In this document: in pieces, positions 10,921 through 21,312 of the stretch | How the letters are laid out: each line of letters begins with the position of its first letter | Position numbering within the stretch: position 1 is the first letter of the stretch | From: Maratus speciosus | Taxonomy: Eukaryota > Arthropoda > Arachnida > Araneae > Salticidae | Direction of reading: 5' to 3' | Length of the DNA: 64,000 bases | NCBI GenBank assembly: GCA_963932465.1 | Contig: OZ010796.1 | Location: 72,915,974-72,979,973 of the forward strand | The notes under the pieces: generated by a model | Told to the model about the DNA's origin: nothing | Seen by the model: the letters and a program-made list of their open reading frames with translations, nothing else | The model's database searches: none | Program-made: the position numbers and the translations under genes

Positions 10921-11099
10921 TACTTTTCTTACATGATCTATAAACACAAATTAACACATGCGTAAACAAAATTACAAAAAAAATTATAAAATAAAAAAAT
11001 ATCTATAAAAAATTAAAAATTGTAAAATAATATAAAAAAATATTATAGGTTGGTTGGGTGGGTAGATGTTAGAGTACGGAGGAGGGTGGTGTTGTCTGG
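10921..11099 (+). other. 3' trailer between RT gene and shared core
   Basis: AT-rich run followed by TTGGTTGGGTGGGTAGATG and GGAGGAGGGTGGTG. This GT-rich stretch is missing in element A, where the arm joins directly to the CAATGGTTAATT point (about 11111). Confidence 0.5.
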
Positions 11100-11748
11100 A
11101 TAATACGCAATGGTTAATTATTTATTAAAAAAAAAAAAAAAAAAGCGGGGCTCTTGTATTATTACTATTTTTTTGTTATGTATTTTATGTGGATGTTGAT
11201 TTGATATTTTATATGTAAGTTGGAGATTTTCATTAATATTATAATTAGCTTAATTATTCATTAATCTAATTTACAATTATTTGTTATTAAATTTTAATTT
11301 ACTACGGACAATATCATATTAATTACTAATAGTATGCCACTCTTAGTTTAATGTTTTTGAATGTCCCATATTCATACTTTATGGATTTTTATGGATGTCT
11401 GAAAATAATCCACATTCTATATTTGTGCGTTTTAAGTAATGGGATTTTAAGTATTATTTAACCTTCTATATACTTCCACATGTTTGATATTTCCTGTTCA
11501 TTTTATAAGTATCTTATATATAATTCATTAAAAAATAATTTTTAGATAATTTTTAATAATTATTTATATTAATTATTACTGAATTTATTTTGTTTTATAG
11601 CATATAGATATATGCTATATATTATCAATGTTCTAACATTATTTAAACTCTTAGTTTAGTTTAAATAATTTAGCTAATAGAACATATTGTATGCTTTTAA
11701 ATTTTATTAACAATAGTTTTAAATACTTTGTGTGATTTATATTAGGTT

Positions 11749-12346
11749 TATAATTCTCTATATATAAGGATTTGTTTGGTTTTGCTGTTTAAATAGTTAT
11801 TTACATTCAAAAGCTTGCAAATTTTTATCTTGCGATAGATGTTTAATATAATTATTAATAGATGGCAGCACTAAAATTGTATCTTTCAGATTGCTCAAAT
11901 TTTTAATTTTTCTAGCTCCATTTCAGTTATAATTTATACACCAGGGTGTATTTTTAGCTAAATTTTGACGATATTGTTAAACTGTTATCTATTAATTTAA
12001 TAGTGCATTTTAAATAATGTAATTAATATCTATCTATTTTATATTAGATTAAATTTGTTTTACAAGGTATTTCAAATTTTATTTCAAAATGTATTAACTG
12101 CATCCTTTGGTATCATATACTGTGATTTCTTAACTGTTTTATTCACCTTAATCTTTTTGATATACTGGAAGACATGTGCACATGGATTTTTGTAAAATAC
12201 TGAAATATTAATCGGTATGGTGTTTATTATTTCTATTTTATATCCTATAAATATTTAAATACGTTTTATTGATTCTTCCATTTCATATTATTTGTTTCTA
12301 TTCTGCTTTCATTTTTAATCAATTCACTTGATTTTAGTGGTTGTTC
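11749..12346 (+). repeat. ~598 bp tandem duplication, unit 1
   Basis: Starts TATAATTCTCTATATATAAGG. Near-identical to 12347-12945, with only scattered differences (for example AAATAGTTATTTAC versus AAACAGTTATATAC), so the duplication is recent relative to other repeats here. Confidence 0.9.
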
Positions 12347-12945
12347 TATAATTCTCTCTATATAAGGATTTGTTTGGTTTTGCTGTTTAAACAGTTATAT
12401 ACATTCAAAAGCTTGCAAATTTTTATCTTGCGATAGATGTTTAATATAATTATTAATAGATGGCAGCACTAAAATTGTATCTTTCAGATTGCTCTTATTT
12501 TTTAATTTTTCTAGCTCCATTTCAGTTATAATTTATACACCAGGGTGTATTTTTAGCTAAATTTTGACGATATTGTTAAACTGTTATCTATTAATTTAAT
12601 AGTGCATTTTAAATAATGTAATTAATATCTATCTATTTTATATTAGATTAAATTTGTTTTACAAGGTATTTCAAATTTTATTTCAAAATGTATTAACTGC
12701 ATCCTTTGGTATCATTTACTGTGATTTCTTAACTGTTTTATTCACCTTAATCTTTTTGATATACTGGAAGACATGTGCACATGGATTTTTGTAAAATACT
12801 GAAATATTAATCGGTATGGTGTTTATTATTTCTATTTTATATCCTATAAATATTTAAATACGTTTTATTGATTCTTCCATTTCATATTATTTGTTTCTAT
12901 TCTGCTTTCATTTTTAATCAATTCACTTGATTTTAGTGGTTGTTC
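12347..12945 (+). repeat. ~598 bp tandem duplication, unit 2
   Basis: Second unit, joined to the first inside GTGGTTGTTC. Element A has only the last ~100 bp of this unit, so the unit was either lost in A or gained here. Confidence 0.9.
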
Positions 12946-13184
12946 GGGCACAGGGGAAAATTAATTTTAGCTTTAGCTTATTTTTCCCACAGAAAACAAC
13001 CATTTTGCTTATATCATTGAATTCTGTGCCCTCGATAACGTAATTCAATGTATAAGCTTTTCAATTTTTGTCGGTGTCCACTTTTTTCTTTTTTCTTCCA
13101 TAATAATTCTTATAATATTTTTTTTTAATACTTACAGCTTTAATTCATAATAATTGACGGTGGCAGGTTATGTTTAATTAATGG

Positions 13185-13187
<3 letters not shown>

Positions 13188-13253
<66 letters not shown>
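13188..13253. repeat. (TA)n(TG)n microsatellite
   Basis: Alternating AT run followed by TG run. It sits where element A would continue into its right arm; the arm is absent here. Confidence 0.9.
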
Positions 13254-13255
<2 letters not shown>

Positions 13256-13846
13256 GCAATCACAATGTTTTGTCAAGATATATGTCATTCATTTCAGTTT
13301 GATTTCTTTCTTTCATAATTAAACATATTTATTAACGCAATTGTATTATTTTACTATATATAAACATATGTTTAACACTTAACCTTCTGCAAGATCGAAA
13401 GCAATTTTTGTTCACTTTTGGCATACAGACAAATATTGCAAATAATAAAAATAACCGTCCAATCATTACAGTATATTTTCTTTTTCTTTTGCATAGTTTA
13501 TGTTGTATTATTCATTAGTATATTGATTATAAATCATCAGTTCTTTTACATTCTGCTAATTCTATATATTTACCTATGGGTCCAATGGACCCGAGTGGTA
13601 ATTTTTGTACGCTGTTTTCTTTTCTTTTCATTTCTGTAGTCATTTGATTAAACATATTTTTTATGTTAAGCAATTTTTTCTAGTGATTGCAATTTAAATT
13701 GTGTATATTAGTTAAGTTGTCATAATTATTGTAATAATTATCTATTAAAATCAATCGTAAAATTATGATGTAACGCTGAAGATGGATCACGGTGTAAGAA
13801 TTTCATGCATTAATCCAGTAGTATGTCGTGACCTCTGAGCTCCATA
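13254..13846. other. AT-rich stretch without recognised features
   Basis: A 73-codon ORF at 13418-13639 is hydrophobic and T-rich but unlike any known family and probably accidental. Confidence 0.4.
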
Positions 13847-13848
13847 TA

Positions 13849-14638
13849 CAGTGTGACTAATAAATATTGAAACAATAGCCTATCTCCTTAAATATTGCCC
13901 CTAGGCACCTACTTCCAATTGCAAAGTTTCATTTAAAAAAAAAATTGCAAAATTTGATGAGATAAGTCGCAACTCAATGGGAGAGGGAGGGGGGGGGGTC
14001 TATTTGAGAAATTACAAAAATTAATTTTTATACGGTCCCCTTAGGGTAAAATTTCCAATTAGGAAAATTTTCCTTTATTAAACACAAAAATTAATTAAAC
14101 ACAAAAAATTCCATCTTCATATCTATAAAACTCACAGTTATGCCCGTTTAAAAAATTTGTCAGGTTTTAAGGGATTAGACACAAATTGAAATGCGTGTAA
14201 TCCAAGAAACAATGTTACTTTAAGAGTTCCAGGAAAGATGTAAAAATATATTCATTGAGTTAGAATTTTGATTTTTTTTTCCTTTTTTGTGATGGTTAAC
14301 ATACAATTTGCAAACGAAGTCACATCCTGAAATTTCTCATAAAGTTGTTTTAAAAATTTTAAATGATTATTATTTTTTTAAGTGGTGTAATTTAAAATCG
14401 TTATAACTCGAAACATTATTTGTCGAATTTGATTTTTTTTTCTTCATTTAATTAAAGAGTAGAGGTCTGTATGTGTCGGTCAAATAGACCCCCCCCCCCC
14501 CCACCCCCCATGGAGTTGCAACTTATCTCATAAAATTTTGCACCTTTTTTTTAATGAAACTTTGCAATTGGAAGTATGTGCGTAAGGGCAATATTTAAGT
14601 CAGATAGTCTATTGTTTCGATATTTAAAAATCACACTG
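13849..14638. mobile_element. 790 bp Tc1/mariner-type nonautonomous element
   Basis: TA at 13847-13848 and 14639-14640 flanks CAGTGTGACTAATAAATATTG and its inverted partner ending AAATCACACTG. The inverted arms extend ~155 bp and include ACTTCCAATTGCAAAGTTTC and poly-G/poly-C tracts. CAGTG ends plus TA duplication fit Tc1/mariner. The ~480 bp interior is AT-rich and noncoding. Confidence 0.85.
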
Positions 14639-14640
14639 TA

Positions 14641-14935
14641 TAACAGGAGATCTGTCTTCCTATTTTCTGACATGATTTCCAGCGGTCAGCGCGGTAGGAT
14701 ACAGTGACGATCATTTTAGTTCGCATTCATGGCAAAAAATGCTGTTTATCACATTCACTTACAACTTACATGATTAAAGAATGATTCATTAATTTGATAA
14801 GTATAGCTTAATTAGAGAAGCATCATTTAGTATAATAATAAATGAGAACACTAATATCTAACATTGACAACGGGGACTATTTTTTACCTTTGCCTAGCAT
14901 GCTTCTCACCGCCGATTCAGTACGTAATACAGTGG
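14641..14935 (+). repeat. ~280 bp dispersed repeat, copy 1
   Basis: Shares AGCGGTCAGCGCGG, TTTTAGTTCGCATTCATGG and GGACTATTTTTTACCTTTGCC with 24932-25215 in the same orientation. Identity of the parent element is unknown. Confidence 0.75.
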
Positions 14936-14979
14936 ACCTCGGATAAGTCGCGGGAAATTTGAAGTCATCCATTATTTAA

Positions 14980-15418
14980 AGGGGCTGGTCACTCAGCTTC
15001 GGAATTCTCCTCCGTAATGTTAAGTCTATGGACTTTGGATGCATTCGTCTATTTAAAATATCTTCTCGGGAAATTCATATTTTGAACATCTTTTTTTCTG
15101 TGTACTTTTCTTAAAGGATGTGTATTTTTTCCTTAGTTTTCAAAATATTTCCAAAATCTATGTTGTATTTAATATTTTATGTGTTAGAAACGGGCGAACT
15201 GGAAGTAAGATTTGAACACTTCCTATAAAATGAAGTCTATACTTCAGAAATAGTTTGAGAACTAAGAAAAAAAGAGACATCTTTTAGAAAGAGTGCACAA
15301 AAAATAGAAGTTTAAAAATATTAATTTCCCAAAGAGATATTTTAAATAGACGAATGCATCCAATGCCCATAGACTTTACATGAGTGAGGGTAAATCGGAA
15401 GCTGAGTGACCAGCCCCC
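14980..15418. mobile_element. 439 bp palindromic TTAA MITE, GGGGCTGGTCAC family, copy 1
   Basis: TTAA at 14976-14979 and 15419-15422. Ends AGGGGCTGGTCACTCAGC and GCTGAGTGACCAGCCCCC. The two halves are inverted over most of their length (TGGATGCATTCGTCTATTT in both). The second copy at 44545-44983 has exactly the same length. Confidence 0.9.
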
Positions 15419-15422
15419 TTAA

Positions 15423-15811
15423 GAATGAACACACGTATCAACATTTTAAGATTTCATATTATACGATTTACTTTCAAATGAGGTTTAGTATCATAACTTT
15501 TCATTATTTGGATGTTTATTTGACTCCTTATAAGTGGATGAAAAGAAAACATGAAAGGGTCTGATACATACGGATAAACTTAACTCTTCCACGAAAAAAG
15601 GATGTCATCTGAAGGGAAAGGATTACAATATAAAATTCAGTAGGAATGATCGTTGGAATTGGAAGAGTATGCCTATCTGCAAATTGAATCTTGCAAAGGA
15701 AGTCTTCTAATGAGAAAAGGGTACTTTTACGTTAGCCGGGCATAAATCTCGCAAATAGCATTTCTTTTTCACGCAAGTAAACAGCTTTATTTTTTGCGTG
15801 TTTAAATTAGA
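15423..15811. other. No recognised feature
   Basis: Unique-looking AT-rich sequence up to the CCCTGCCGG boundary at 15812. Confidence 0.4.
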
Positions 15812-15991
15812 AAAAAAATCCCTGCCGGCCCGGTCTACAGGCGGAGGTAGATTTCGAAGTCAAGTATACCAATTTCACCAACAAAAACTAAATTATGATT
15901 AGATATAAACCCACCTTAACAATTTTATCTGTCCGCTTTTGACGAGTTTTTATTTCATTTTTATATAATAGCTGGTTTTATCAGAATCATG
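15812..15991 (-). repeat. Outer end block, copy B
   Basis: Inverted copy of 3398-3571, beginning CCCTGCCGGCCCGGTC and ending AATCATG before TTAA (15992-15995). Confidence 0.75.
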
Positions 15992-15995
15992 TTAA

Positions 15996-17064
15996 GGCGG
16001 TATTAAAAAAAAATACTTTCCCATGCTCAACAATTCGAAATTTTCAGATTCATTTTTAATAGAAAAAATATGAAACTTCCCCAAAAATATGAAAATTTCC
16101 AATTTTTTTGGTACCTCATTTTAAATTTAAAATTAAAAAAAAAATTTAAATGGTCACCATTTTTAAACAAGATGGCGGATGAAGCTGGCTAACGAACTCG
16201 GTCGAGACATTGGTACTTATTATGTATACACCAAGGTACATCCAAATCTGTTCATAAATACGCCTGTTATCGTGTGACAAAAATCAGGTCGTTTCAAAAT
16301 GTCAACCACGCTAGAAATTCAAAGTGCTATAACTCATCCAGTTTTTAAGATATAGATGAAACAAAAACTGTTCCGGAATCTTTGTATCAAGGTCAAACAC
16401 ATAAGAAAAAAATATTTATCAATTTTCAATTTTTCGGTACCACATTTCAAATTTTAAATTTTTTTAAAAAATTTAAATGGTTGCCATTTTGAAACAAGAC
16501 GGCGGATGAAGCTGGCCAACGAACTCGGTCGAGACATTGGTACGTATTATGTATACACCAAAGTACATCCAAATCGATTCATAAATACGCCTGTTATCGC
16601 GTGACAAAAATCAGGTCGTCTCAAAATGTCAGCCAAGCTAGAAATTCAAAGTGCTATAACTCAACCATTTTTTAAGATATAGAGGAAACAAAAAATGCTC
16701 CGGAATCTTTGTATCAAGATCAAACACATAAGAAAAAAATATTTTTCAATTTTAAATTTTTTGGTACCACATTTCAAATTTTAATTTTTTTTTAAATTTT
16801 AATGGCCGCCATTTTGAAACAAGATGGCGGATGAAGCTGGCCAACGAACTCGGTCGAGGCATTGGTATGCACTATGTATACACGAAGTTACATCTAAATC
16901 GGTTCATAAATACGAGAGTTACAGTGTGACAAAGATCAGATCTCAATGACATAGTTTCTGAACAACAACACCAGCTAGTTTCATGCATTTTCGAACAAAA
17001 AACAAAAAAAACAAAAAATAAAAACTTATGTCAGAAAGTTGCCCTTTTGGATTTGAGAACACCC
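15996..17064 (-). mobile_element. TTAA MITE expanded by a tandem repeat
   Basis: TTAA flanks at 15992-15995 and 17065-17068. The left ~85 bp (GGCGGTATT to AAAATATGAAAC) matches the end of the MITE at 2996-3393, while the right ~115 bp (ATAGTTTCTGAACAACAAC to GAGAACACCC) matches the GGCTGTTC family. The middle is replaced by 2.6 units of a ~325 bp tandem repeat. It occupies the same position as the MITE in element A. Confidence 0.7.
16085..16945 (+). repeat. ~325 bp tandem repeat, about 2.6 units
   Basis: The anchor GATGGCGGATGAAGCTGG occurs at 16171, 16498 (as GACGG...) and 16823, giving periods of 327 and 325. Units include AACGAACTCGGTCGAG, GACAAAAATCAGGTCGT and GGTACCACATTTCAAATTTT. No ORF runs across units. 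Confidence 0.9.
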
Positions 17065-17068
17065 TTAA

Positions 17069-17712
17069 TAAGATGATTTTTTTCTTCAACCGCTATGTAT
17101 TTTTAATTTGTTTTTGCTGTAAGAATTGGTCCTATCAAAAACGTGTCTATATAAATGTTGAAGACAATATTAAGAAGATGTATGATAAATTCATGGGGAT
17201 TTTATATCTTGTGAATTGACGAAGTTATGGACTTTTTTCTTCTTCAACACCCCCTTTTTGTTTTCGTTTTTATTTTTTGTGCGGTACGAATTGTTCCTAT
17301 CAAAAACTTGTGAATATAAAAGTTGTAAATAATATTAAGGAGATTTATAATAAAATTAATTGGATTTGATATCTTGAGAATTGACGAAGTTGTGAATTTT
17401 TTTCTCCCAAAAACCCTATTTTTGCGCCCCTTGAGCCCATTTTTAATTTTATCAAAAATTTGTGATACATAAATTTTTGACTCTATTTTTAGAAGTAATA
17501 AAAACTTTAAACTGATTTGATATGTACAAAAGTTAAGAAGTTATGGGGATTTTTCGGTTTCCACAAAACCCCTTCCTATTTCCATCCCCTTAGTTCGATT
17601 TTGCCCGTTAACGAACTTGACCAAGATTTTAGGCCCTTTGATTTTATGTATCAGTTTGGAAGAGATTTGTGCAGAATTGTGGAAGTTATCGTGTCCAGAA
17701 GAAAGTGATATA
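17069..17712 (+). repeat. ~0.64 kb arm, copy B
   Basis: Same arm as 382-1254 and inverted 2349-2991, without the 198 bp MITE. It ends GTCCAGAAGAAAGTGATAT. Only one arm is present at this locus. ORF-like reading frames in it are not conserved between copies. Confidence 0.8.
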
Positions 17713-17726
17713 TATATTATATAAAG

Positions 17727-17858
17727 TTTTTTACTGAGGTTGGTTTTGGGTTCTAGGGCTCATGATCGGTGTAGATCTGCAAAAATATTTCAGTAATTCC
17801 AACATAGGGGAGAATGTAATAGGTAGTATTTCATACGAAATCTACCTAACAAAGCATT
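17727..17858 (-). repeat. Inverted copy of the 1842-1975 block
   Basis: AAAGTTTTTTACTG to CATACGAAATCTACC mirrors 1842-1975. It follows arm B after only ~14 bp of TA-rich DNA. Confidence 0.7.
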
Positions 17859-18122
17859 GGTGTTGAAATAAAATGCTCTAATTTATGGTTATTATTTCTT
17901 ATTATTTTTTTCCTTTTTTTAAATTTCACATGAAATGAGTGAAAGACGTGTACTTTAAATGTGTGTAACACTATATGTATTTTAAAGAAAATGAGTAGAA
18001 GGATTGTGTTTTAAATGAAATTAGTATAATACGAATGTCTGCGATGGGAACATTACTTGGCGGTTTATCACCTGTGCCCAGCTAACATAAGTCAAGCTCG
18101 GATATTTCTTTAAATGCTGATG
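17859..18122. other. No recognised feature
   Basis: Short AT-rich interval before the mariner insertion. Confidence 0.4.
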
Positions 18123-18124
18123 TA

Positions 18125-19402
18125 TTGGGTTGGCAAGAAAGTAATTTCGGTTTTTACACATAGAGAGCGTTATGTAAAATTTTTTGAATGAATTCTGTCA
18201 ATGATGTTCTTGGAATTTTGCCATTTGATAGCAGTGGCATTGATGTTGCTTTAGAAACACGTTCAGTGTGATTTTCTTTGCACCTGTTAGTTGATGGTCA
18301 ATTTTAACATGGGGTGCAAAAACGAACATTTTCGGCATCTTTTACGTTTTTATTTCCGTAAAGGAAAGAAAGCTGCAGAGGCTCATAAAGAGATATCTGA
18401 AGTTTATGGTGTTGATTGCATAACAGAGCGCACGTGTCAGAATTGGTTTAAAAAATTCCGTTCAGAAGATTTTTCACTGAAAGATGACCAACGTTCTAAT
18501 CGACCGACTAAAGTTTTTGATGACCAAATCAATGTCATTATTAAAGAGGATCGTCATATAACTGTTCAAGAGATTACAGAGAGGTTAAACGTATCGCACA
18601 CAAACATTGAAAATCACTTAAAAGGTCTTGGACTCATTAAGAAGCTCGATATTTGGGTTCCGCATGAGATATTCACTTAACACAACGAATCAATATTTGC
18701 GATATGCATCTTAAGCGCAATAAAAATTATCCTTTCTTGAAAAGAATCATCACTTGTGATGCAAAATGAGTCACCTACAGTAACATCATTCGAAAACGAT
18801 CATGGTCCAAGCATGATGAACAAGCACAAACTACATCGAAAGCTGAATTGCATCAAAAAAGATCATGCTGACAATTTGGTGGGATTACAAAAGTGTTCTG
18901 TATTTAGAGCTACTTCCAAGGAACCAGACAATTAATTCAGACGTTTACTGTCAACAATTAGTGAAACTGGATGAAGCAATCAAAGAAAAGCGGCCAGCAT
19001 CAGCAAATCGTAAAGGAATTGTCTTCCACCACGATAATGCCCGGCCTCGCACATGTTTGGTAACTCGTGGAAAATTATTAAAGCTTGGTTGGGAAGTGAT
19101 GTCGCATCCTCCTTACAGCCCTGACCTGGCACGATCTGATCACAATTTATTTCGAAGTTTGCAGAATTCTTTGAATGGCAAAAATTTCACAAATGACGAT
19201 GACCTTAAATCGTTCTTGGTTCAGTTTTTGTCTGATAAGGACCAGAAGTTCTATGAGCGTGGAATCATGCAGCTGGAAGAAAGATGGCAAAAGGTCCTTG
19301 AACAAAATGGAAAATATATAATTGATCAAAGTTTATTCCTTGTCTTAAAAAAATGAATTTTTTCCATACTACAAAACCGAAATTACTTTCCTGCATACCC
19401 AA
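18125..19402 (+). mobile_element. Full-length mariner element (inactive), 1278 bp
   Basis: TA duplications at 18123-18124 and 19403-19404. The termini TTGGGTTGGCAAGAAAG and CTTTCCTGCATACCCAA form ~27 bp inverted repeats containing GTAATTTCGG. Length matches typical mariners (~1.3 kb) and the element encloses one transposase reading frame that is now broken. Confidence 0.95.
18291..19356 (+). pseudogene. Mariner transposase (D,D34D), degraded
   Basis: The transposase cuts and pastes the element at TA sites. The N-terminal DNA-binding part (18291-18680, ~129 codons) reads cleanly with an HTH-type region and ERTCQNWFKKFRS and FSLKDDQRSNRP signatures. The first catalytic Asp lies in ITCDAK (~18747-18766) in another frame, where the expected Trp is TGA. 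The second and third Asp lie in the frame of 18865-19356 in HHDNARPR and SPDLARSD, separated by 34 residues, which defines the mariner D34D triad. The usual APSD is ARSD here. At least two frameshifts and several stops make it nonfunctional. Start chosen at the first ATG of the conserved N-terminus; the tandem Met leaves the exact start open. Confidence 0.95.
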
Positions 19403-19404
19403 TA

Positions 19405-20095
19405 TATTATAGAGAAATATTAAAAAATAAACTTATAAGAATTTTTATCCTCATTTTAATACAAATTATAATAAATTATTTTGCTTATTTTTCTTCTCGG
19501 CCGTTGCATTTTGTTTGTGTCAGTCAATAAATTGAAAATGACATAGATTCCTTTTATATTGTTTTCATCATGGGTTTAAGTATGCCGTGAAGTAAAAAAA
19601 TGATTGCATTAATCAACAGTTTGATTACGAAACACGATGATGTCAAGTTTCTTTAACCCGTAACTGGGGAGGTGAAAGAGTAAAACAAAATAGGCGACGT
19701 TCAGTCTCAGAGACTGCATTTATTGATGGATCCAATAAAGCTTTGTTATTCACATATTAGTATCAAATTGTGCAGATCTGCACGTTAAAAATTTAACTTA
19801 CGGAAAAACATAGAAGAAAAAAGAACAGAAGACTTTCTGAAACAAGGTGTTTTCTTCACATGAAAAATTCAGTAGGCTTATACACTGTTCAGATCGGATG
19901 TTTAAGATATCTTAGACCGCAATTTCTGAGGTGGCACACTCCCGGAATAGAATGACTGTTTACATCACAAAACTATCTAAAATAACTCAGTGAACGTCAC
20001 TGTGTCTGAGATCTGAACAAATGTAACGTGTGCGCATGTGCAAAAAATAAATAAATAAACAATAAATAAACAAGCAAAAAATAAATAAAAAATAA
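19405..20095. other. No recognised feature
   Basis: AT-rich, ending in an AAAT-rich tract (20040-20095) on the plus strand. Nothing coding was seen. Confidence 0.4.
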
Positions 20096-20345
20096 GAATT
20101 GGCCAGGAGTCTTCCGGACACGTGCCACCGCATCAGTGACCAGTGCCATGTAGTCCATGGCCGATTGAACGGATGTCTCGTACACCAGAGACTTAAGATA
20201 TACCCAGAGGTAGAAACTTAGGGATATAGATCCAGGGATTGCGGTGGCCACGGTACAGGGCCGATTGGAACGTGTTCTGGATTCCATGCGGCGTCGATGT
20301 GAAGCATGCATCACGACTAGTGGGGCACATTTTGAGCACTTGTTA
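20096..20345. pseudogene. Mariner-like transposase C-terminus with internal inversion
   Basis: Two pieces of one IS630/mariner-type transposase tail are seen in opposite orientation. On the minus strand 20220-20096 encodes FYLWVYLKSLVYET and ends KTPGQF, the segment around the last catalytic region. On the plus strand 20244-20345 encodes LERVLDSMRRRCEACITT and GAHFEHLL, the terminal segment of such proteins. In an intact protein these pieces are collinear, so ~140 bp has been inverted. The N-terminal two thirds are missing. A possible right end (AACCAACCTGTATA) lies at ~20555-20568. Family assignment rests on recalled similarity to mariner relatives that have SMRRRCEAC-like ends. Confidence 0.7.
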
Positions 20346-20574
20346 CGAGTTGTAACATTTTTCATTTGTATTTTGTACTTCGATTAAGTTTTTTGCAAAA
20401 TAAAAGTATTTTACTCTTTTTTATCTTTTCTTTGCGTCGCGGTCACGATGCAATTACACCGTCACAATCGCGTTTCCAAACCCAAGTTCCTATGTAATTC
20501 TTGCTCTTCATGACCTCTCTCATACACACACATGCCGTTTGGACATGACCTTTTGAACCAACCTGTATAGATTA

Positions 20575-21300
20575 AGAAATATATAAGTATAATTAATTTT
20601 TTAATTTATTTCCAGCAGTGAAATTTAGCTCGAAATTATTGAATATAAATACGTGAAGTTTTTTCACGTTGATAACTAATCGTAAACCAATAGAGTGGAA
20701 AATGTCAGAGCCGGGAATCGAACCCAGAACCTTGGAATAACGCTCCAGTGCTCTACCATTAACCCTCTAAGTGTTTGGGGCGTAATATTCCGTTACCTAA
20801 GCTCCAGGTTTCACAGCAATACAAGCAATATTTAAGATAATATAATTCTATAGATTTAATGAATATTAAATACATTGAAGAATGATTAATACTCTCAAGG
20901 ATTACATTCATATTTGTGATTGAATTTTTTTAATAATGTAGAAAGAATCATATTTTCTTGGCATTTAAATCAAAATGCAAAGAAAACAACATCACAATTT
21001 TACCCTTTTGCAAGACGCTCGGAGGGTTAAGCTACGAGGACGATACCCAGCCTGGCATCTCTCACTCTTAAATGTCGGTAAGGCTATAATCGCAGCACAA
21101 GATTGAAAAGTCTTCTTGAGCCTTCAACCCTGCGGCAGACATCTGACGAAATAAAGCCCAGTATAGGTGAACACATATAAGCATAATTAATTTTTCAATT
21201 AATTTACAGCAGTGAAATTACGTCCGGAATTATTGAATATTAAATGCGTGAAATTTTTCACATCACTAACTAAGCGAAAATTAATTGAAGAATTAATTAA
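20575..21300 (-). repeat. tRNA-headed SINE-like repeat, split by a MITE
   Basis: Minus-strand reading gives GTCCTCGTAGCTTAATGG (A-box region), AGCACTGGAGCG, and GGGTTCGATTCCCGG (B-box and T-arm), i.e. a tRNA-like Pol III promoter. The acceptor stem pairs poorly, so this is a SINE head and not a tRNA gene. The repeat is bracketed by ~110 bp direct repeats (20585-20690 and 21185-21290, both with CAGCAGTGAAATT). A TTAA MITE splits the D-arm. Confidence 0.65.
20763..21026. mobile_element. 264 bp TTAA MITE inside a tRNA-like A-box
   Basis: TTAA at 20759-20762 and 21027-21030. Ends CCCTCTAAGTGTTTG and AGACGCTCGGAGGG are imperfect inverted repeats. Removing it restores AGCTTAATGGTAGAGC, a normal D-arm/A-box. 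No coding capacity. Confidence 0.8.
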
Positions 21301-21312
21301 ACTTATATGTGT

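Larger units (their letters stand above)
11100..13187 (+). repeat. Long version of element A core, downstream of RT
   Basis: Its beginning matches 1255-1510 (poly-A, ACAATATCATATTAATT) and its end matches 2010-2330 (TTTTTAATCAATTCACTTGA, GGGCACAGGGGAAAA, TTCTGTGCCC, TTGACGGTGG). Both copies carry the inverted pair GGGCACAG/CTGTGCCC around 2067 and 12953. It encloses two tandem ~600 bp units. No ORF. This block physically links the RT gene to the fold-back element family. Confidence 0.75.

Noticed and set aside
10921..11099. GIY-YIG endonuclease downstream of the RT
   Set aside because: All frames have stops and no GIY or YIG-like motif was seen.
16085..16945. CRISPR-like array
   Set aside because: Units are ~325 bp long and continuous, without short repeats alternating with unique spacers; eukaryotic context.
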